From Ophiocordyceps camponoti-saundersi (nom. inval.) (lineage: Eukaryota > Ascomycota > Sordariomycetes > Hypocreales > Ophiocordycipitaceae): a stretch of 64,000 nucleotides of DNA. Of the stretch, positions 35,263 to 45,268 are shown piece after piece. Position numbers and translations under genes: made by a program. How positions within the stretch are numbered: position 1 is the stretch's first letter; every line of letters starts with the position of its first letter. Under the pieces are notes generated by a model. It was not told the DNA's origin. It saw only the letters and a list, made by a program, of their open reading frames with translations, and made no database searches. The stretch is taken from NCBI GenBank assembly GCA_003339415.1, contig PDHQ01000009.1, positions 94,106-158,105 on the forward strand, in the 5' to 3' direction.

Positions 35263-35308
35263 GAGTATTCATATTTGCCACGGCACCTATTCCTATTAGA
35301 CACGACAT
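35263..35308 (+). repeat. Lone 46-bp copy of the MITE terminal repeat
   Basis: Base-for-base identical to 5057-5102, but I find no full-length inverted partner within 1 kb and the sequence inward of it differs from the 5057-5499 element. It is either a solo end left by deletion or the end of a different family member. Confidence 0.85.
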
Positions 35309-35432
35309 TGCCGTATAACATATATAAATACTCTAGGGAAGGGAATAGGGCCGGCAGCGCTGACTAGGTAGGTAATTAGGGTAGCCTATAGGGAAGGCCG
35401 CCTAACAGAAGAGCATCATCGGTTAGGCCTAC

Positions 35433-36803
35433 CTAGCTCATGCTCTCTGCTTCCAGGAGCACATCCAAAGAGCGTCGGATCTCGTCGAGCCGCCTGCTTC
35501 TTCCCCAGTCCACAATGTTGTGAATATAGCTGCGAAATTGCGAATAATGGTCCGCGTCGTGGATGAGAAAACTTCTGATTATCCGTGTGTGAAAGCTCGT
35601 TCTGTCATGCTTCCAGGACACGTATAAACGCGCTTCCGTACCACTCATGGCGATGCTGAAGACCGAAGTATTGACTCGTCTGACATTCTGCTTGCCGCAT
35701 TTCTCTAGTTGATAGTTCAGACGATCGATAACGTTGACACATGACGACGCCGCGCCTAGGCACTGGTTCGTCGCCTGCCACAAGCTTCCGGTACCACTTG
35801 GGCCGTCTGCTTTGAACTCGATAACGAGAAATGGAAAAGCCAGGTCGGCGTTGTTGGCAATCCCATCAGCTTCGGGGTTGGAGGAGCAGTACAATTTCTG
35901 CTGCGGGCTCAAAGAATATGAATGCTGGTAACCATAAAGCATGTCCGGAACTGGTTTGCTGATCCTGTGTTGTGGCCTGATGGCCGGAACCGTATGCAAC
36001 CACATGGGCAGCCTGTCGGTGCGCCATATGATGGTTTCATCACGAGCTAAAGTGTGAAAGCTCTGACGGAAATAATCTTCGACATCCGCCTCTCGGGCGC
36101 CCGTCTGCAGTTCCCATAGTCTAATGTCACGGTTCAGCTCCTCCTGCGATGGACCTGGAGATTGTTGATCGCGGCCAAGACAATCCACGAGATTTTGCAC
36201 ATGCTCCGGCAAAGGCTCAAACTGCCGGAGAAAGAAAATACCGTTGAGTTCCAAGTTTAGATTTCGATACCTTGGTTTCTGCACGAGAGAGCTTGACTGG
36301 CGACTGGAAGTCATTGCGAGCGGCAGATCAACCTGATTGTCGAATGAAGCTATCGACCGATTGGTCCGTGAAGACGGAGGCGGCGGAATGGCAAAGCCAT
36401 CTGAGTCGCGTCGGACGCTCATATCTGGTAGGGAAGTCGAGCCGGGAGCCACCCTGCAGGTAGGACGGATGGGACGAATGCAGCTCTCGGATCGAGAGCG
36501 CTTTCTCTGCTTCGATTCTGGTCCGATTGACTCGAGCCAGTGGGAAACGAAGGAGTCTAAAGAGCCAAGAGACCTACGAACCGGAGGTCCGGAGAGCGAC
36601 TCGAGAGCACGCTTCGTGAACCTCGGACGCGGATGCTCTGCCGGAGATGGGGGCGCCTGAGAAAGTCGGTTATTCATGTGTTCACCAGATTCCGTAGAAT
36701 TTGCCTGCCTTGTCGGGGCCCGTTTGTGATAGTCGAGCTCTCTTGGGCGAGGGGCAGTCAGGGGGCTCGAAGGTCGAGTCTTGCTGCCTCTTGGCGGGTC
36801 CAT
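35433..36803 (-). CDS. DUF7924-like protein with PD-(D/E)XK nuclease-type motif
   Basis: A single uninterrupted frame of 456 residues. The first 180 are Pro/Ser/Arg-rich and disordered. The C-terminal two thirds form an ordered domain: FFRQSFHTLARDE, then Pro286-Asp287 (VPDMLYGY), then FLVIEFKADG with Glu329 and Lys331, then LWQATNQCLGAASSCV. PD...(I)EFK is the layout of PD-(D/E)XK nuclease-like folds. The combination matches my memory of the fungal DUF7924 family, a common uncharacterised expansion in ascomycetes. The residues are compatible with nuclease activity, but none is demonstrated for the family as far as I know. No signal peptide. The gene has no introns and sits 124 bp from a solo MITE terminal repeat, a setting typical of dispensable genes. 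Confidence 0.7.
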   Translation of the reverse strand: MDPPRGSKTRPSSPLTAPRPRELDYHKRAPTRQANSTESGEHMNNRLSQAPPSPAEHPRPRFTKRALESLSGPPVRRSLGSLDSFVSHWLESIGPESKQRKRSRSESCIRPIRPTCRVAPGSTSLPDMSVRRDSDGFAIPPPPSSRTNRSIASFDNQVDLPLAMTSSRQSSSLVQKPRYRNLNLELNGIFFLRQFEPLPEHVQNLVDCLGRDQQSPGPSQEELNRDIRLWELQTGAREADVEDYFRQSFHTLARDETIIWRTDRLPMWLHTVPAIRPQHRISKPVPDMLYGYQHSYSLSPQQKLYCSSNPEADGIANNADLAFPFLVIEFKADGPSGTGSLWQATNQCLGAASSCVNVIDRLNYQLEKCGKQNVRRVNTSVFSIAMSGTEARLYVSWKHDRTSFHTRIIRSFLIHDADHYSQFRSYIHNIVDWGRSRRLDEIRRSLDVLLEAESMS

Positions 36804-38233
36804 GGTAAGACATTCGTCTGATTATTTAAAGGCCTGAATTAAAGAGAGAGAGGCAGAGCGATTAGAGCGATCAGGCCTTGAAAATGGGTGGTGAACACGA
36901 GCCGCCGCGGAGGCGCGCGCTTGGCTATCACGTCGAGCCTCGGGGTAGACCTAGTGCAGGAGAGGGATGTCGAGAAAGCCGAGGTGTATGTATGTACGGA
37001 GCAAGCGCCTCCAATGGGTGATCCCTGCCTATATTTGAGCCTGGAGGTGTTGCTGATGGCTGCATTTAAAAGGAGAGAGAGAGGGAGGAACAGAGATTGG
37101 GAAAGTCGGGCTGGCTCTCTTCTTGGGTGGTAAAGCAAAGAGCTTGGGAGGGTTGCGTTGTGAGCATCACGTGATGAAGATTTCCGTTCTGTAGCAGAGA
37201 CAGTCACGTGAGAATAGTTTTGTCGACAAAGGTCTTGTTGCCAGTTGGCAAGGGTCTGATCATCATCTCATGCAACAACTGATTGCAGCGTCGCTTTCTC
37301 TCTCAACTACCTACCTACCTACCTTGCTAGACTTGTTCATCACGTACGTAAGTCCGTGTATTTGACTTCCAGCCTTTAGCGACTATAGTAGGTACGATTA
37401 GCACGGCACGGGGTTTAAACTGGAGCTCCCCCCTCTTCCTTTGCTTGGAGGACAACATTCTTACACCCTACACACAATTCACACAGGGCCTTTGGCTGAA
37501 AACGCTCTCTAGCCTGCAGTGACACTTGATAGAGTGTGAGGTACGGAAATACTCAGAATAAGGGGAAAATAGGTCAACAGAGAGTGACCGTTTCCCCCCC
37601 TGACAGGCCACGATGATCCCTGTCGTGATCCGGGTTTATTGAATCGGAGGTGACTCTCCGTGCCTACTACCCTGACGGACTCGGAGTATGCTTCGGAAGG
37701 TTCCCTTATAGGCAATGGCCGACAACTCCCATGATTGGGCGCGCAGAAGGGGTGGTATGTAGGTCCTGATTCCATTTAGCCCTGGCAGCCCGTTGCTTCT
37801 CTTTACCTCTGGTAAATGAAGTAGAAAACCGTAAGGCGCTGGGCGTTTGACCTATACCTATCTCTCTACGGACCTATGTAGGTTGCGCGATGATTCTGCC
37901 TGCGTGCTGCTGCCGCTTTTGAGAGACCGATTGACGATAACTCTTCTTGTCCCTGTAAGTGCAGGGAGACACTTGGATAGATGCTCCGTCAGGCTGCTGA
38001 AAACGGTTTTGGGTTTGTGTACTATCTGCATATCCGTCACGTTGGCAGTGCAGCGCCCAAAGAGATGGATGCACTTGTCCTTGTTATGTTCCTTCAAGCC
38101 GGACTATTTCCAGACCCAAGGATGGGCATCTCTGCATGACCACGTGAGATGCAGACTCCTTAACCCCCCTAGAAGGTACTGACGAGAGGGAAAAAAAAAG
38201 GGCTCACACGCCATTCATCACCGCTCATGGGCC
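36804..38233. other. Intergenic between divergent genes, no gene seen
   Basis: Holds the promoters of the minus-strand DUF7924-like gene and the plus-strand hydrolase. Two TCACGTGA palindromes (about 37168 and 37203), E-box/CACGTG-type sites, lie about 370-400 bp upstream of the DUF7924-like start. ORFs here are short and unrecognisable. Confidence 0.45.
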
Positions 38234-39440
38234 ATGGCAGCCATTCTCAGCTTGACGCTGGCCATGGTCCTGGCTCTGGCCCAAACCGGAGGCCGGACCG
38301 TGACCGAGACGACGGAGGTAGCCTACGTCCGCGACTTCTTCTATGTCGGAGGCCATTACGAAGTCGATGCCAGCGGCGGACACGTCATGCGAGGACAGAT
38401 GTACGTCGAGAGATTGCGGCCCGTCGACGGCGTGACGCAGCCGTATCCGGTGTTGATGATACACGGGATGGGCATGACGGGGACAGTGAGTAGCAGGTAT
38501 CGTCACTTTATCCGTGATTCCTGAGCCAAGGGGAAACGACTATTAGAACTTCCTCAACAAGCCTGATGGCGGTCGTGGATGGGCCTCCGACTTCATCACT
38601 CAAGGCTACGAGGTATATCTCGTCGACCAGACGTCTAGAGGCCGCTCGCCGTCGCGTCCAGACGGAAAACCTGTATCATTCACGGTCGAGACGGTCCAAG
38701 ATCGGTTCACGGCAACGGGTCTGCGTCGGCTCTGGCCCCAGGCCGGGAACCATAGCCGATGGCCTGGAAGCGGCGTCAAGGGCGATGCCATCTTCGACGC
38801 CTTCTTCGCTTCTACCGTCCCTTCTTTGCCCGACGACGTGCCGGCCACGCAACGAGCTGGAATCGCGCTTCTCGATCGCATCGGCAAGCCTGTCGTTGTC
38901 ATGGGTCACAGTCAGGGCGGTGTATTTCCCTTGCTCATGGCTGATGCCAGACCTCGACTCGTCCGCGCCTTGATTCTCATCGAGCCGAGCGGGCCGCCTT
39001 TCCGCGATGGGTTCACCGGTAGTGTTCGGCGCTGGGGATTAGCTGACGTTCCGCTCCTTTATGATCCTCCCGTTCACGATCCCGTCCGCGACCTCGTACG
39101 GGAATCTCATCCCAGCCCCGACGCAGACCACGTGTCTTGCACACTCCAGGGGAGCGATAAGCCGCGCCGACTGGTGAATCTGGCCGATAAGCCCATCCTT
39201 GTCGTCACGTCGGAATCAAGTTATCATGCGCCGTACGATTACTGCACCGTCAGGTACCTCGTCCAGGCCGGGTGCGTGAGGACGAAGCATGTCGAGCTGT
39301 CCAAGGTCGATGTCCGAGGGAATGGACATATGATGTTTCTTGAGATGAATAGTCGACTCATTCAGGGGCTTTTGCATGGATGGATTCGAAGCTTGAGTAA
39401 GCTAGCGAAGGTCAGAGAGTTAGGTAGGGATGGATCTTGA
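38234..39440 (+). CDS. Secreted alpha/beta hydrolase
   Basis: Exons 38234-38485 and 38547-39440 (61-nt intron) give 381 residues. A signal peptide (MAAILSLTLAMVLALAQT) is followed by YPVLMIHGMGMTGT, the oxyanion-side HG motif, then GWASDFITQGYEVYLVDQTSRGRS and the nucleophile elbow VVMGHSQGGVFP with the catalytic Ser. The likely catalytic His is in RGNGHMMFLE near the C-terminus; the acid residue is uncertain. This belongs to the secreted esterase-like alpha/beta hydrolases found in many ascomycetes; the substrate is unknown. The intron follows codon GT in TGT and is needed to pass a stop. Its setting, between a dispensable DUF7924-like gene and an assembly gap, gives no metabolic hint. Confidence 0.85.
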
Positions 39441-39879
39441 CCGAAATTCATGTCCTATATTCGGAAGCAGCCGCCGATGGTGACGAAGAACAAATCTTGG
39501 CGGTCTAACTAGAAAGAGAACAGAAATAGAAACCGTTTGTGGCGCTCGATCAACCAAATCCTATTCTGGATTGCCCACTCGCCGGACCGGCACTCGAAAC
39601 GGGTGAATGGAGAGGCGGTTTTCTTGACAAGACTGGCCATCTCTCTCTCTCCCTCTGTTATGCTCGTATCAAAGATGAATCAAAGGCTGACAGACGCTGT
39701 TGATTGCGGCTGTTTGCATAAACCGCGAGGCTGACAGTGGCAGTTGCCTGAGGCTGCAGCTGTTAATATACGTTGCCGTTCACCAGCCGCGAGACGATCC
39801 AGCGCACAAACACTTCAAGGCATGAATGAGCCATCTTATCGCCTGAAATAGACTGCTTAATCGACCGACCTGCTATAGC

Positions 39880-39927
<48 letters not shown>

Positions 39928-40453
39928 ACCACCCAAAAAAAAAAAAAAAAAACAACAAACCAATAANNNNNNNNNNGAGAGAGTCAATGGCAAAAAAAGC
40001 GGAGAGGGGGGGAGGGGCATTGTTTTTTGCGAAAAAAGGAGGGATAAGGCGCGCGCCGGTTAAGCGCCCCCCCCCCCCCCCCCCCCCCCCACAGACGATA
40101 GCAACCTCCGTAAACCACCTAGTTGTTTGCGAGGTTAGCTTAGGCTTTCCATCGGCTCCAGTCGTCTTCCGCTTGATCTGCCCCTTCACAGAGCGTGAGT
40201 CAGGAACCAAGACCGACCGTTGTGCCTTGCAATGGGCTCAACATCTAGCATGAACTCGGGATACCTTGTTGGAAACGTCACTGTCGGAGTCAACTGCAGC
40301 AAGACGAACGAGGGTGCGAAGTGGAAGACCGGTGGCGTCTTTTACTTAAACACCAACTACTTAAGGTCTTGTCTGTCTGTTGCCATCGACAACTCAACTT
40401 CCCAATCATTCAACTCGTTAAACATACACTTGTTGAACTCGTCACTCTTTACA
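39441..40453. other. Intergenic with poly-C tracts and an assembly gap
   Basis: Poly-C of 47 bases (39881-39927), an A run (about 39935-39952), ten N (39967-39976), then a 24-base poly-C (40067-40090). The N run is a scaffold gap, so distances here are unreliable. Unique sequence resumes at about 40091. The open frame upstream of 40454 is likely leader. Confidence 0.8.
39967..39976. other. Assembly gap (10 N)
   Basis: Ten undetermined bases between homopolymer tracts; real length unknown. Confidence 0.98.
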
Positions 40454-42571
40454 ATGCCGAATCTCTTCTCCGCCGCTTTCCTTCTGCTCTTGTGGCCGAG
40501 CATCACTCTCTGTTCACCAGTAGAGAAACCGTACAGCAAGCTGGTGGCCCGCGTGTTGGATGACGATTTCCACAACGGAGACGTCCGGCACCCTCATCCG
40601 TTAGATGATTCATATGACACCGAGATAGGCTCCGGCATACTCCCTGACGGAGACGCTCCCCCGACTGCCCCCGACGGTTCCGCCGCCGAAGGCAGTCCTA
40701 CCTCATCCGCTTCACCCCTCAAGAAATCCGCCGCCGAAGACAGGAATGTTTACCTTCCCGACGGACCATCCAGAAAAGGCGTAAAAAAAAATCCCGACAT
40801 AGCCTCCGACGGAACCCCCTACGGCTATTTTGTCACTCACGTTCCACCGGATCAGTTTAAGAGACAGAAAGCCATCTCGGCCGACTTCAACATCGATCCT
40901 CTTACTCCTGGGGCCGAACCGATATACGCAGACAAGGTGGATCCCAATCCCGATCAACCTATTGAATGGAGCCTGAGTCGATTTGCCTATTGGGATCACC
41001 CATCGCGGCTCAGAGAGGCGGGCGTTCCGTACCGCGACCGACGAAAGCCCTACCTTCGAGCCTTTCAGACCAGTCGGGCTGCGGAGAAACTTGCTACTTC
41101 CTGGACGGGACAGACTTACATCTACAAAGTCAAGCCCGACTTCAGGTTCATAGACGTTGCTCAAGCACTGGGTGAATGGGCCCCGGGAGGAGAACCTACG
41201 TACGCCATCATCGGCGAGCTGGCCTGGTCTCGAGTCATCTCCTCTACCTATACCAACGGCGGAGTCGTGATCAAAAGAAACACTCACCATCACAGAAAAA
41301 ATGGCATACAAAAGAGCGGCCCGACGCCACCGGCGTACAAGTTGGCCGCCTTCAAGGTAGGTCATCCGGCTAGAGCGAGAGAAGAATACCAGAACGGATG
41401 TCAAAGCGACAAGGAATGTCAACCTTCAACCGAGGATATCGAGTCGTTCTTCAAGCAAATCAGGCAACAGTACTCGCACGTCGACGAGGAATGGGAGGCA
41501 GAAACCGATAAGCTGAACCGGGACTTTGGTAAAAGCCCATCGGAAGAACAACTAGCTGAAGCGGCGAAGAATGAGGGCTTCCTCCACAAAGTGGCAGAAG
41601 AGCTTTCTGATCCTTTAGGGGCCAGGAAGATCCAACAAGCCATTGGTGTCTTTCAGAGAGTAAGAAAGGGCGAGATTGTCGGGAAAGAAGAATTAGATAA
41701 GGCGATGGAGGGCCTTGGTTCCTCAGCAATTGGCTTCGCTGTCGGAGTCGCCGGCGGCGGAGTGTTGAAGGTTGCCGGCCAGGGGCTAAAACTGGCCGCC
41801 AAGCCGGTGCTGAAAGCGGCGGTTAAACCGGTCTTGGGGATCATCTCCAAGGGTAAGGAAGTCACCAAGATTGCTACCACCGCCATCCAGCCGGCCGCCG
41901 CCAAGGTCAAGCCTTTCGCGACAGACAAGATAGATGACCTCGCCAAGAAGCTCCTCGACGACACGACATTGTTCAAGACTTCGCCCCCGCCGAGCCCCGT
42001 AGCAGGGGCCAAGAACGTCGCCTCTTCCGCAAGCAAAGATGCAATAAGCACCGTCGACAAAGTCCTTGAAGCGGCCGAGCAGATCGCCGTGAAGCCAAAG
42101 ACGCCAGTCTCAAGCCAAGCTGTTCAGACACAGCTCAAGGGCGCAACGCCAGACACGCAGAAAGCCGTCACCGAAGCAGTCAATGTCCTGGACAAGAACA
42201 CCGACAAACTCCTCGCCTCCCTTCCTACTGTTCCGTCCCACGCTCCGACTCGCACGGGATCGAGTCTCAGTCGGGGACCTGCGAAGCCTTTGTCGAAGCC
42301 GAGCCGGGACAGGGTAGCGACCCGGACGGACGCTCAAAAAACTTCGCTACTGGAAAGACGAGATGGAAAGAATGAGACTCACGGAAGATCTACTCCTACG
42401 CTGGAGGACGTCGACAAGGCAATGACTATACTACTCAACATGGCCGTCGAGCTCAGGTCCATGATACACCCTCCCCGCAACGGCACCATTCACTATTTCT
42501 TGGCCGACGTCTCCCATTTTCACGATGCTGTGAGCCAATACTTGGACGGAATATTGACAGCGAGCAGATAA
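40454..42571 (+). CDS. Secreted heat-labile enterotoxin A-chain-like protein, probably without ADP-ribosyltransferase activity
   Basis: Start chosen at 40454 because it opens a signal peptide (MPNLFSAAFLLLLWPSITLC); the frame is open upstream to 40220 without one. The protein is 705 residues. After a Pro/Asp-rich segment, the region about 95-310 resembles fungal relatives of the LT/cholera A chain: GYFVTHVPP, then YIYKVKPDFRFIDVAQALG and a GEL(A)WSRVI segment. The catalytic Arg expected after VY near the mature N-terminus is not seen (VYLPDG), and no clear ExE pair is visible, so the fold may have lost catalysis. The remaining ~390 residues are helical, Ala/Lys-rich, with a glycine-rich hydrophobic stretch (AIGFAVGVAGGGVLKVAGQ) that could meet membranes. 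Such genes are expanded in insect- and nematode-pathogenic Hypocreales. Family call moderate. Confidence 0.65.
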   Translation: MPNLFSAAFLLLLWPSITLCSPVEKPYSKLVARVLDDDFHNGDVRHPHPLDDSYDTEIGSGILPDGDAPPTAPDGSAAEGSPTSSASPLKKSAAEDRNVYLPDGPSRKGVKKNPDIASDGTPYGYFVTHVPPDQFKRQKAISADFNIDPLTPGAEPIYADKVDPNPDQPIEWSLSRFAYWDHPSRLREAGVPYRDRRKPYLRAFQTSRAAEKLATSWTGQTYIYKVKPDFRFIDVAQALGEWAPGGEPTYAIIGELAWSRVISSTYTNGGVVIKRNTHHHRKNGIQKSGPTPPAYKLAAFKVGHPARAREEYQNGCQSDKECQPSTEDIESFFKQIRQQYSHVDEEWEAETDKLNRDFGKSPSEEQLAEAAKNEGFLHKVAEELSDPLGARKIQQAIGVFQRVRKGEIVGKEELDKAMEGLGSSAIGFAVGVAGGGVLKVAGQGLKLAAKPVLKAAVKPVLGIISKGKEVTKIATTAIQPAAAKVKPFATDKIDDLAKKLLDDTTLFKTSPPPSPVAGAKNVASSASKDAISTVDKVLEAAEQIAVKPKTPVSSQAVQTQLKGATPDTQKAVTEAVNVLDKNTDKLLASLPTVPSHAPTRTGSSLSRGPAKPLSKPSRDRVATRTDAQKTSLLERRDGKNETHGRSTPTLEDVDKAMTILLNMAVELRSMIHPPRNGTIHYFLADVSHFHDAVSQYLDGILTASR

Positions 42572-42639
42572 AAAAGTACTCCAAAGACGAGTTCAAGGTT
42601 GGGGGCCGGGCTGGAGCTTGAGAAACGGAAAACTCCTTT

Positions 42640-43290
42640 CTACTGTAGTTCTTCCACCCGAGAGACGGGAGTGGTAGATACGCCGGAAGGCGATCGAATA
42701 GTAACAAGACCATCCTCGATGATGATGAGAACTTCCGCTCCCGCGTCCACAGACTCCAGCATGTGTCTCTTGAACCCAAAGGTACGCTGCCTGTTGAAGA
42801 GAGCGGACGGGACGGACGTCGTCTCATCCGTGCCGGGCATGCAGTTATCTACTTCGCCTTCGCACCCCAACAGCGAAGACAGGACACTTCCAACGATGCT
42901 CTTGACGGCTCCGTCGGCAGTTATGAGGAGACCCGGTCCGGCTCTCTCCATCCAGTCCACGACCGAACGGTAGTTGGCAGGCGTAGTGGTGTAGACGTTG
43001 CCCATGCCGTTGAGCCAGTTGACTTTCCACCAATCCACTCCGGTGGTGAGGAAGCCGGTGTGGAAGTCGACCTCGAGTCCCACCCTGGTCGTCTGTCCCG
43101 GCTGAAGGTTACAATCCCAGGTTTTGTTGTTGAAGTAGACGTCACTGTACTTGTGAAAGAGGCTGGGTCTGATTATCAGATAGCCGGTGTCGTTTCGCAA
43201 CTTGACCGTTGCCTTTCTTTTCGATACTGGGGAGGCTGTGATGATTTGCGCCAGGGATAGAAGGGCGTAGATGAGGCTGGTTTTGTGCAT
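42640..43290 (-). CDS. Secreted protein with 'up-regulated in Daf-2' domain
   Basis: 216 residues in one exon. A signal peptide (MHKTSLIYALLSLAQIITAS) and a KRK processing-like site precede a beta-rich domain: VKLRNDTGYLIIRPSLFHKYSD, NNKTWDCNLQPGQTT, VDFHTGFLTTGVDWWKVNW and NYRSVVDWMERAGPG. This series (N-T-G, HKYSD, KTW, TGFLTTGxDWW) matches the 'up-regulated in Daf-2' domain, known from nematodes and fungi, whose function is not established. Two Cys (EGEVDNC and LLGC) could pair. The gene converges on the enterotoxin-like gene with 68 bp between stops, and both are secreted, so they may be co-regulated in interaction with a host; this is inference. Confidence 0.75.
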   Translation of the reverse strand: MHKTSLIYALLSLAQIITASPVSKRKATVKLRNDTGYLIIRPSLFHKYSDVYFNNKTWDCNLQPGQTTRVGLEVDFHTGFLTTGVDWWKVNWLNGMGNVYTTTPANYRSVVDWMERAGPGLLITADGAVKSIVGSVLSSLLGCEGEVDNCMPGTDETTSVPSALFNRQRTFGFKRHMLESVDAGAEVLIIIEDGLVTIRSPSGVSTTPVSRVEELQ

Positions 43291-44386
43291 CTTGAGAGAG
43301 ACTCTTTGAGGAAGTAGGTGTGTATGTATGTATGTATGTAGATGACTGGTCTGGGTGGTGTAGGTGAGTGAGGGTTTTGTGTGATGGCTATTGACGTTGT
43401 TACACCAACCGAGGCGTTGATTGATGGACGTGGAATCAAGGCTAGAAGCTAGGTTATCCGATCTTCAAGGCAAGGACTAAAGTATGTATGTAAACTGTGA
43501 GAGGAGAAGGGAGACTGTGAGAGGAGAAGGGAGACTGTGAGAGGAGGAGGGAGACAGAGAGAGGAAGAGGGAGGGTTAGAATGCCCCAATAGCAGAGGCG
43601 AAATATGAATATTTACGTACGTACAACTCTCGAGAGGGCTACAGAAGGCGTACATACATACATACAATCCCTCTGGAGGATCGTGCATGCAGGTACCTAC
43701 CTATATATGCATATATGGATGGATTTCTGTATACAATAAGTAGCATCAGGGAACACAAACGCCGAGAGAAGAGCAGGTAAAATCCTGAAGCCTGACTGTG
43801 AAGCTTTCGAGCACGTCATTACATGTATCGATCTGCACCTATGCAAAGATTGCCGTGAACTGATGGTTAAGAGGAGCACAGTATGTATGCGCTTCCATAT
43901 ATATGTAGATATGTAGATATGCAAGCGATTCCTCCTCTTTTCCCAAGTCAAATAACATCTCGATGAGAAAAAGGCGTCAAATATCGTGAACCTAGATCTA
44001 ACCTACAAACACAACCTCGACGTTATCACATTAACCTGAAAGCGGCTCAACCCTCGAGTCATCAACTTATCAGAAACGACAATGGGCATATAGGCCAGCT
44101 AAGGCCAGTCTAAGGCCTTCAAACAGGCTGTAGCACTTCACGGAGTGCGCCATGATTACTTTGACGCATCGGTCCTCGTGACCCGTTGCCTTCAACAGCC
44201 TTTAATGAAACTTCCCTCCGAGCCTACCCTACATCTCCGCCGAACTCCCCCCCCCTTCGGCGTCCGGCTCGCCGAGAGCCAGTCCGGCGAGTCAGTCTTT
44301 GAAGAAGATACATTTAAAGAGAGCGGCTTCCACTGTCTCCTCCGATCCGGATTCATCAAAGGAACAACCCTTCGCGTCTTCTTCCA
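43291..44386. other. Intergenic with a 20-bp tandem repeat, no gene seen
   Basis: Includes TATG repeats in the promoter of the Daf-2-domain gene (about 43321-43340) and three to four copies of a 20-bp unit CTGTGAGAGGAGAAGGGAGA at about 43494-43560. The right end is the promoter of the KduD-like gene. Confidence 0.55.
43494..43560. repeat. 20-bp minisatellite, about 3.3 copies
   Basis: The unit CTGTGAGAGGAGAAGGGAGA is repeated head to tail; the third copy has one A-to-G difference and then degrades. Confidence 0.85.
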
Positions 44387-45268
44387 ATGGCGTCATCATC
44401 AGCTTCAGCTTCACCCGCCTCCCTCTTCTCCCTACAGGGCCAGACGGCTCTCGTGACGGGCTGTACGCGCGGCATCGGCCAGGCTGTAGCCATCGGTCTC
44501 GCCGAAGCCGGCGCCGACATAATCCTCGTGCAGGCAAGCAAAGCAAAAAAAGCCCAGTCAAATTACCCTCCAGGGTCTCAGTCGCGCTGACTGGGGAGGA
44601 AAAAACAGCGCGATGCCAAAACCACAACGACAAAGGACGCCATCGAGGCCCTCGGAAGACGAGCCAGCATCTACGTGGCTGACATGGCCTCAGCGGATCA
44701 AGTCTCAGCCCTGACTCCTCGCATCCTCGCCGACGGACACGAGATCCGCATCCTAGTGACCTGCGCCGGCATCCAGAAAAGACACGCATGCGAAGCCTTC
44801 CCCGACAGCGACTTCAACTCGGTGCTGCAGGTGAATCTCAACGCCGTCTTCGCCCTCTGCCGGGACGTAGGCGCGCACATGCTCAGCCTGGCGCCGAGCG
44901 AGACGACAGGCCGACGCGGAAGCATCGTCAACTTCGCCTCCCTGCTCACCTTCCAAGGCGGGCTCAACGTGCCGGCGTACGCGGCGTCCAAGGGCGGGGT
45001 GGCACAGCTGACGAAGAGCTTTGCCAACGAGTGGACTGCGCGGGGCGTCAATGTCAACGCCGTTGCGCCGGGGTATATAGACACGGAGATGAATACCGCT
45101 CTGCTGGAGAATCCGGATCGGTTGGCTTCCATCAACGCCAGGATCCCGGCTGGGCGATGGGGCGCGCCGGAAGATTTCAAGGGCTCTGTTGTTTACCTGG
45201 CTAGTAGGGCGAGTGCGTATGTTAGCGGTCATACGTTGGTTGTGGATGGTGGTTGGATGGGGCGTTGA
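44387..45268 (+). CDS. Short-chain dehydrogenase, 2-deoxy-D-gluconate 3-dehydrogenase (KduD)-like
   Basis: Exons 44387-44533 and 44609-45268 give 268 residues. The 75-nt intron uses a GC donor (CAG|GCAAGC) with branch CTGAC and acceptor CAG; splicing gives [12 protein letters not shown], restoring the Rossmann fold. Motifs: [12 protein letters not shown] (cofactor), VTCAGIQKR, catalytic Ser in VNFASL, YAASKGG (YxxxK), [13 protein letters not shown] and [11 protein letters not shown] at the end. The CAGIQKR and [10 protein letters not shown] segments are typical of KduD-type enzymes that act on 2-deoxy-D-gluconate or 3-deoxy-D-glycero-2,5-hexodiulosonate in the breakdown of pectin-derived uronates. 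The substrate is inferred from family resemblance only. No uronate-pathway partner is adjacent. Confidence 0.88.

Noticed and set aside
40220..40453. Longer N-terminus of the enterotoxin-like protein
   Set aside because: It would bury the signal peptide at residue 79 and has no family resemblance; the Met at 40454 is preferred.
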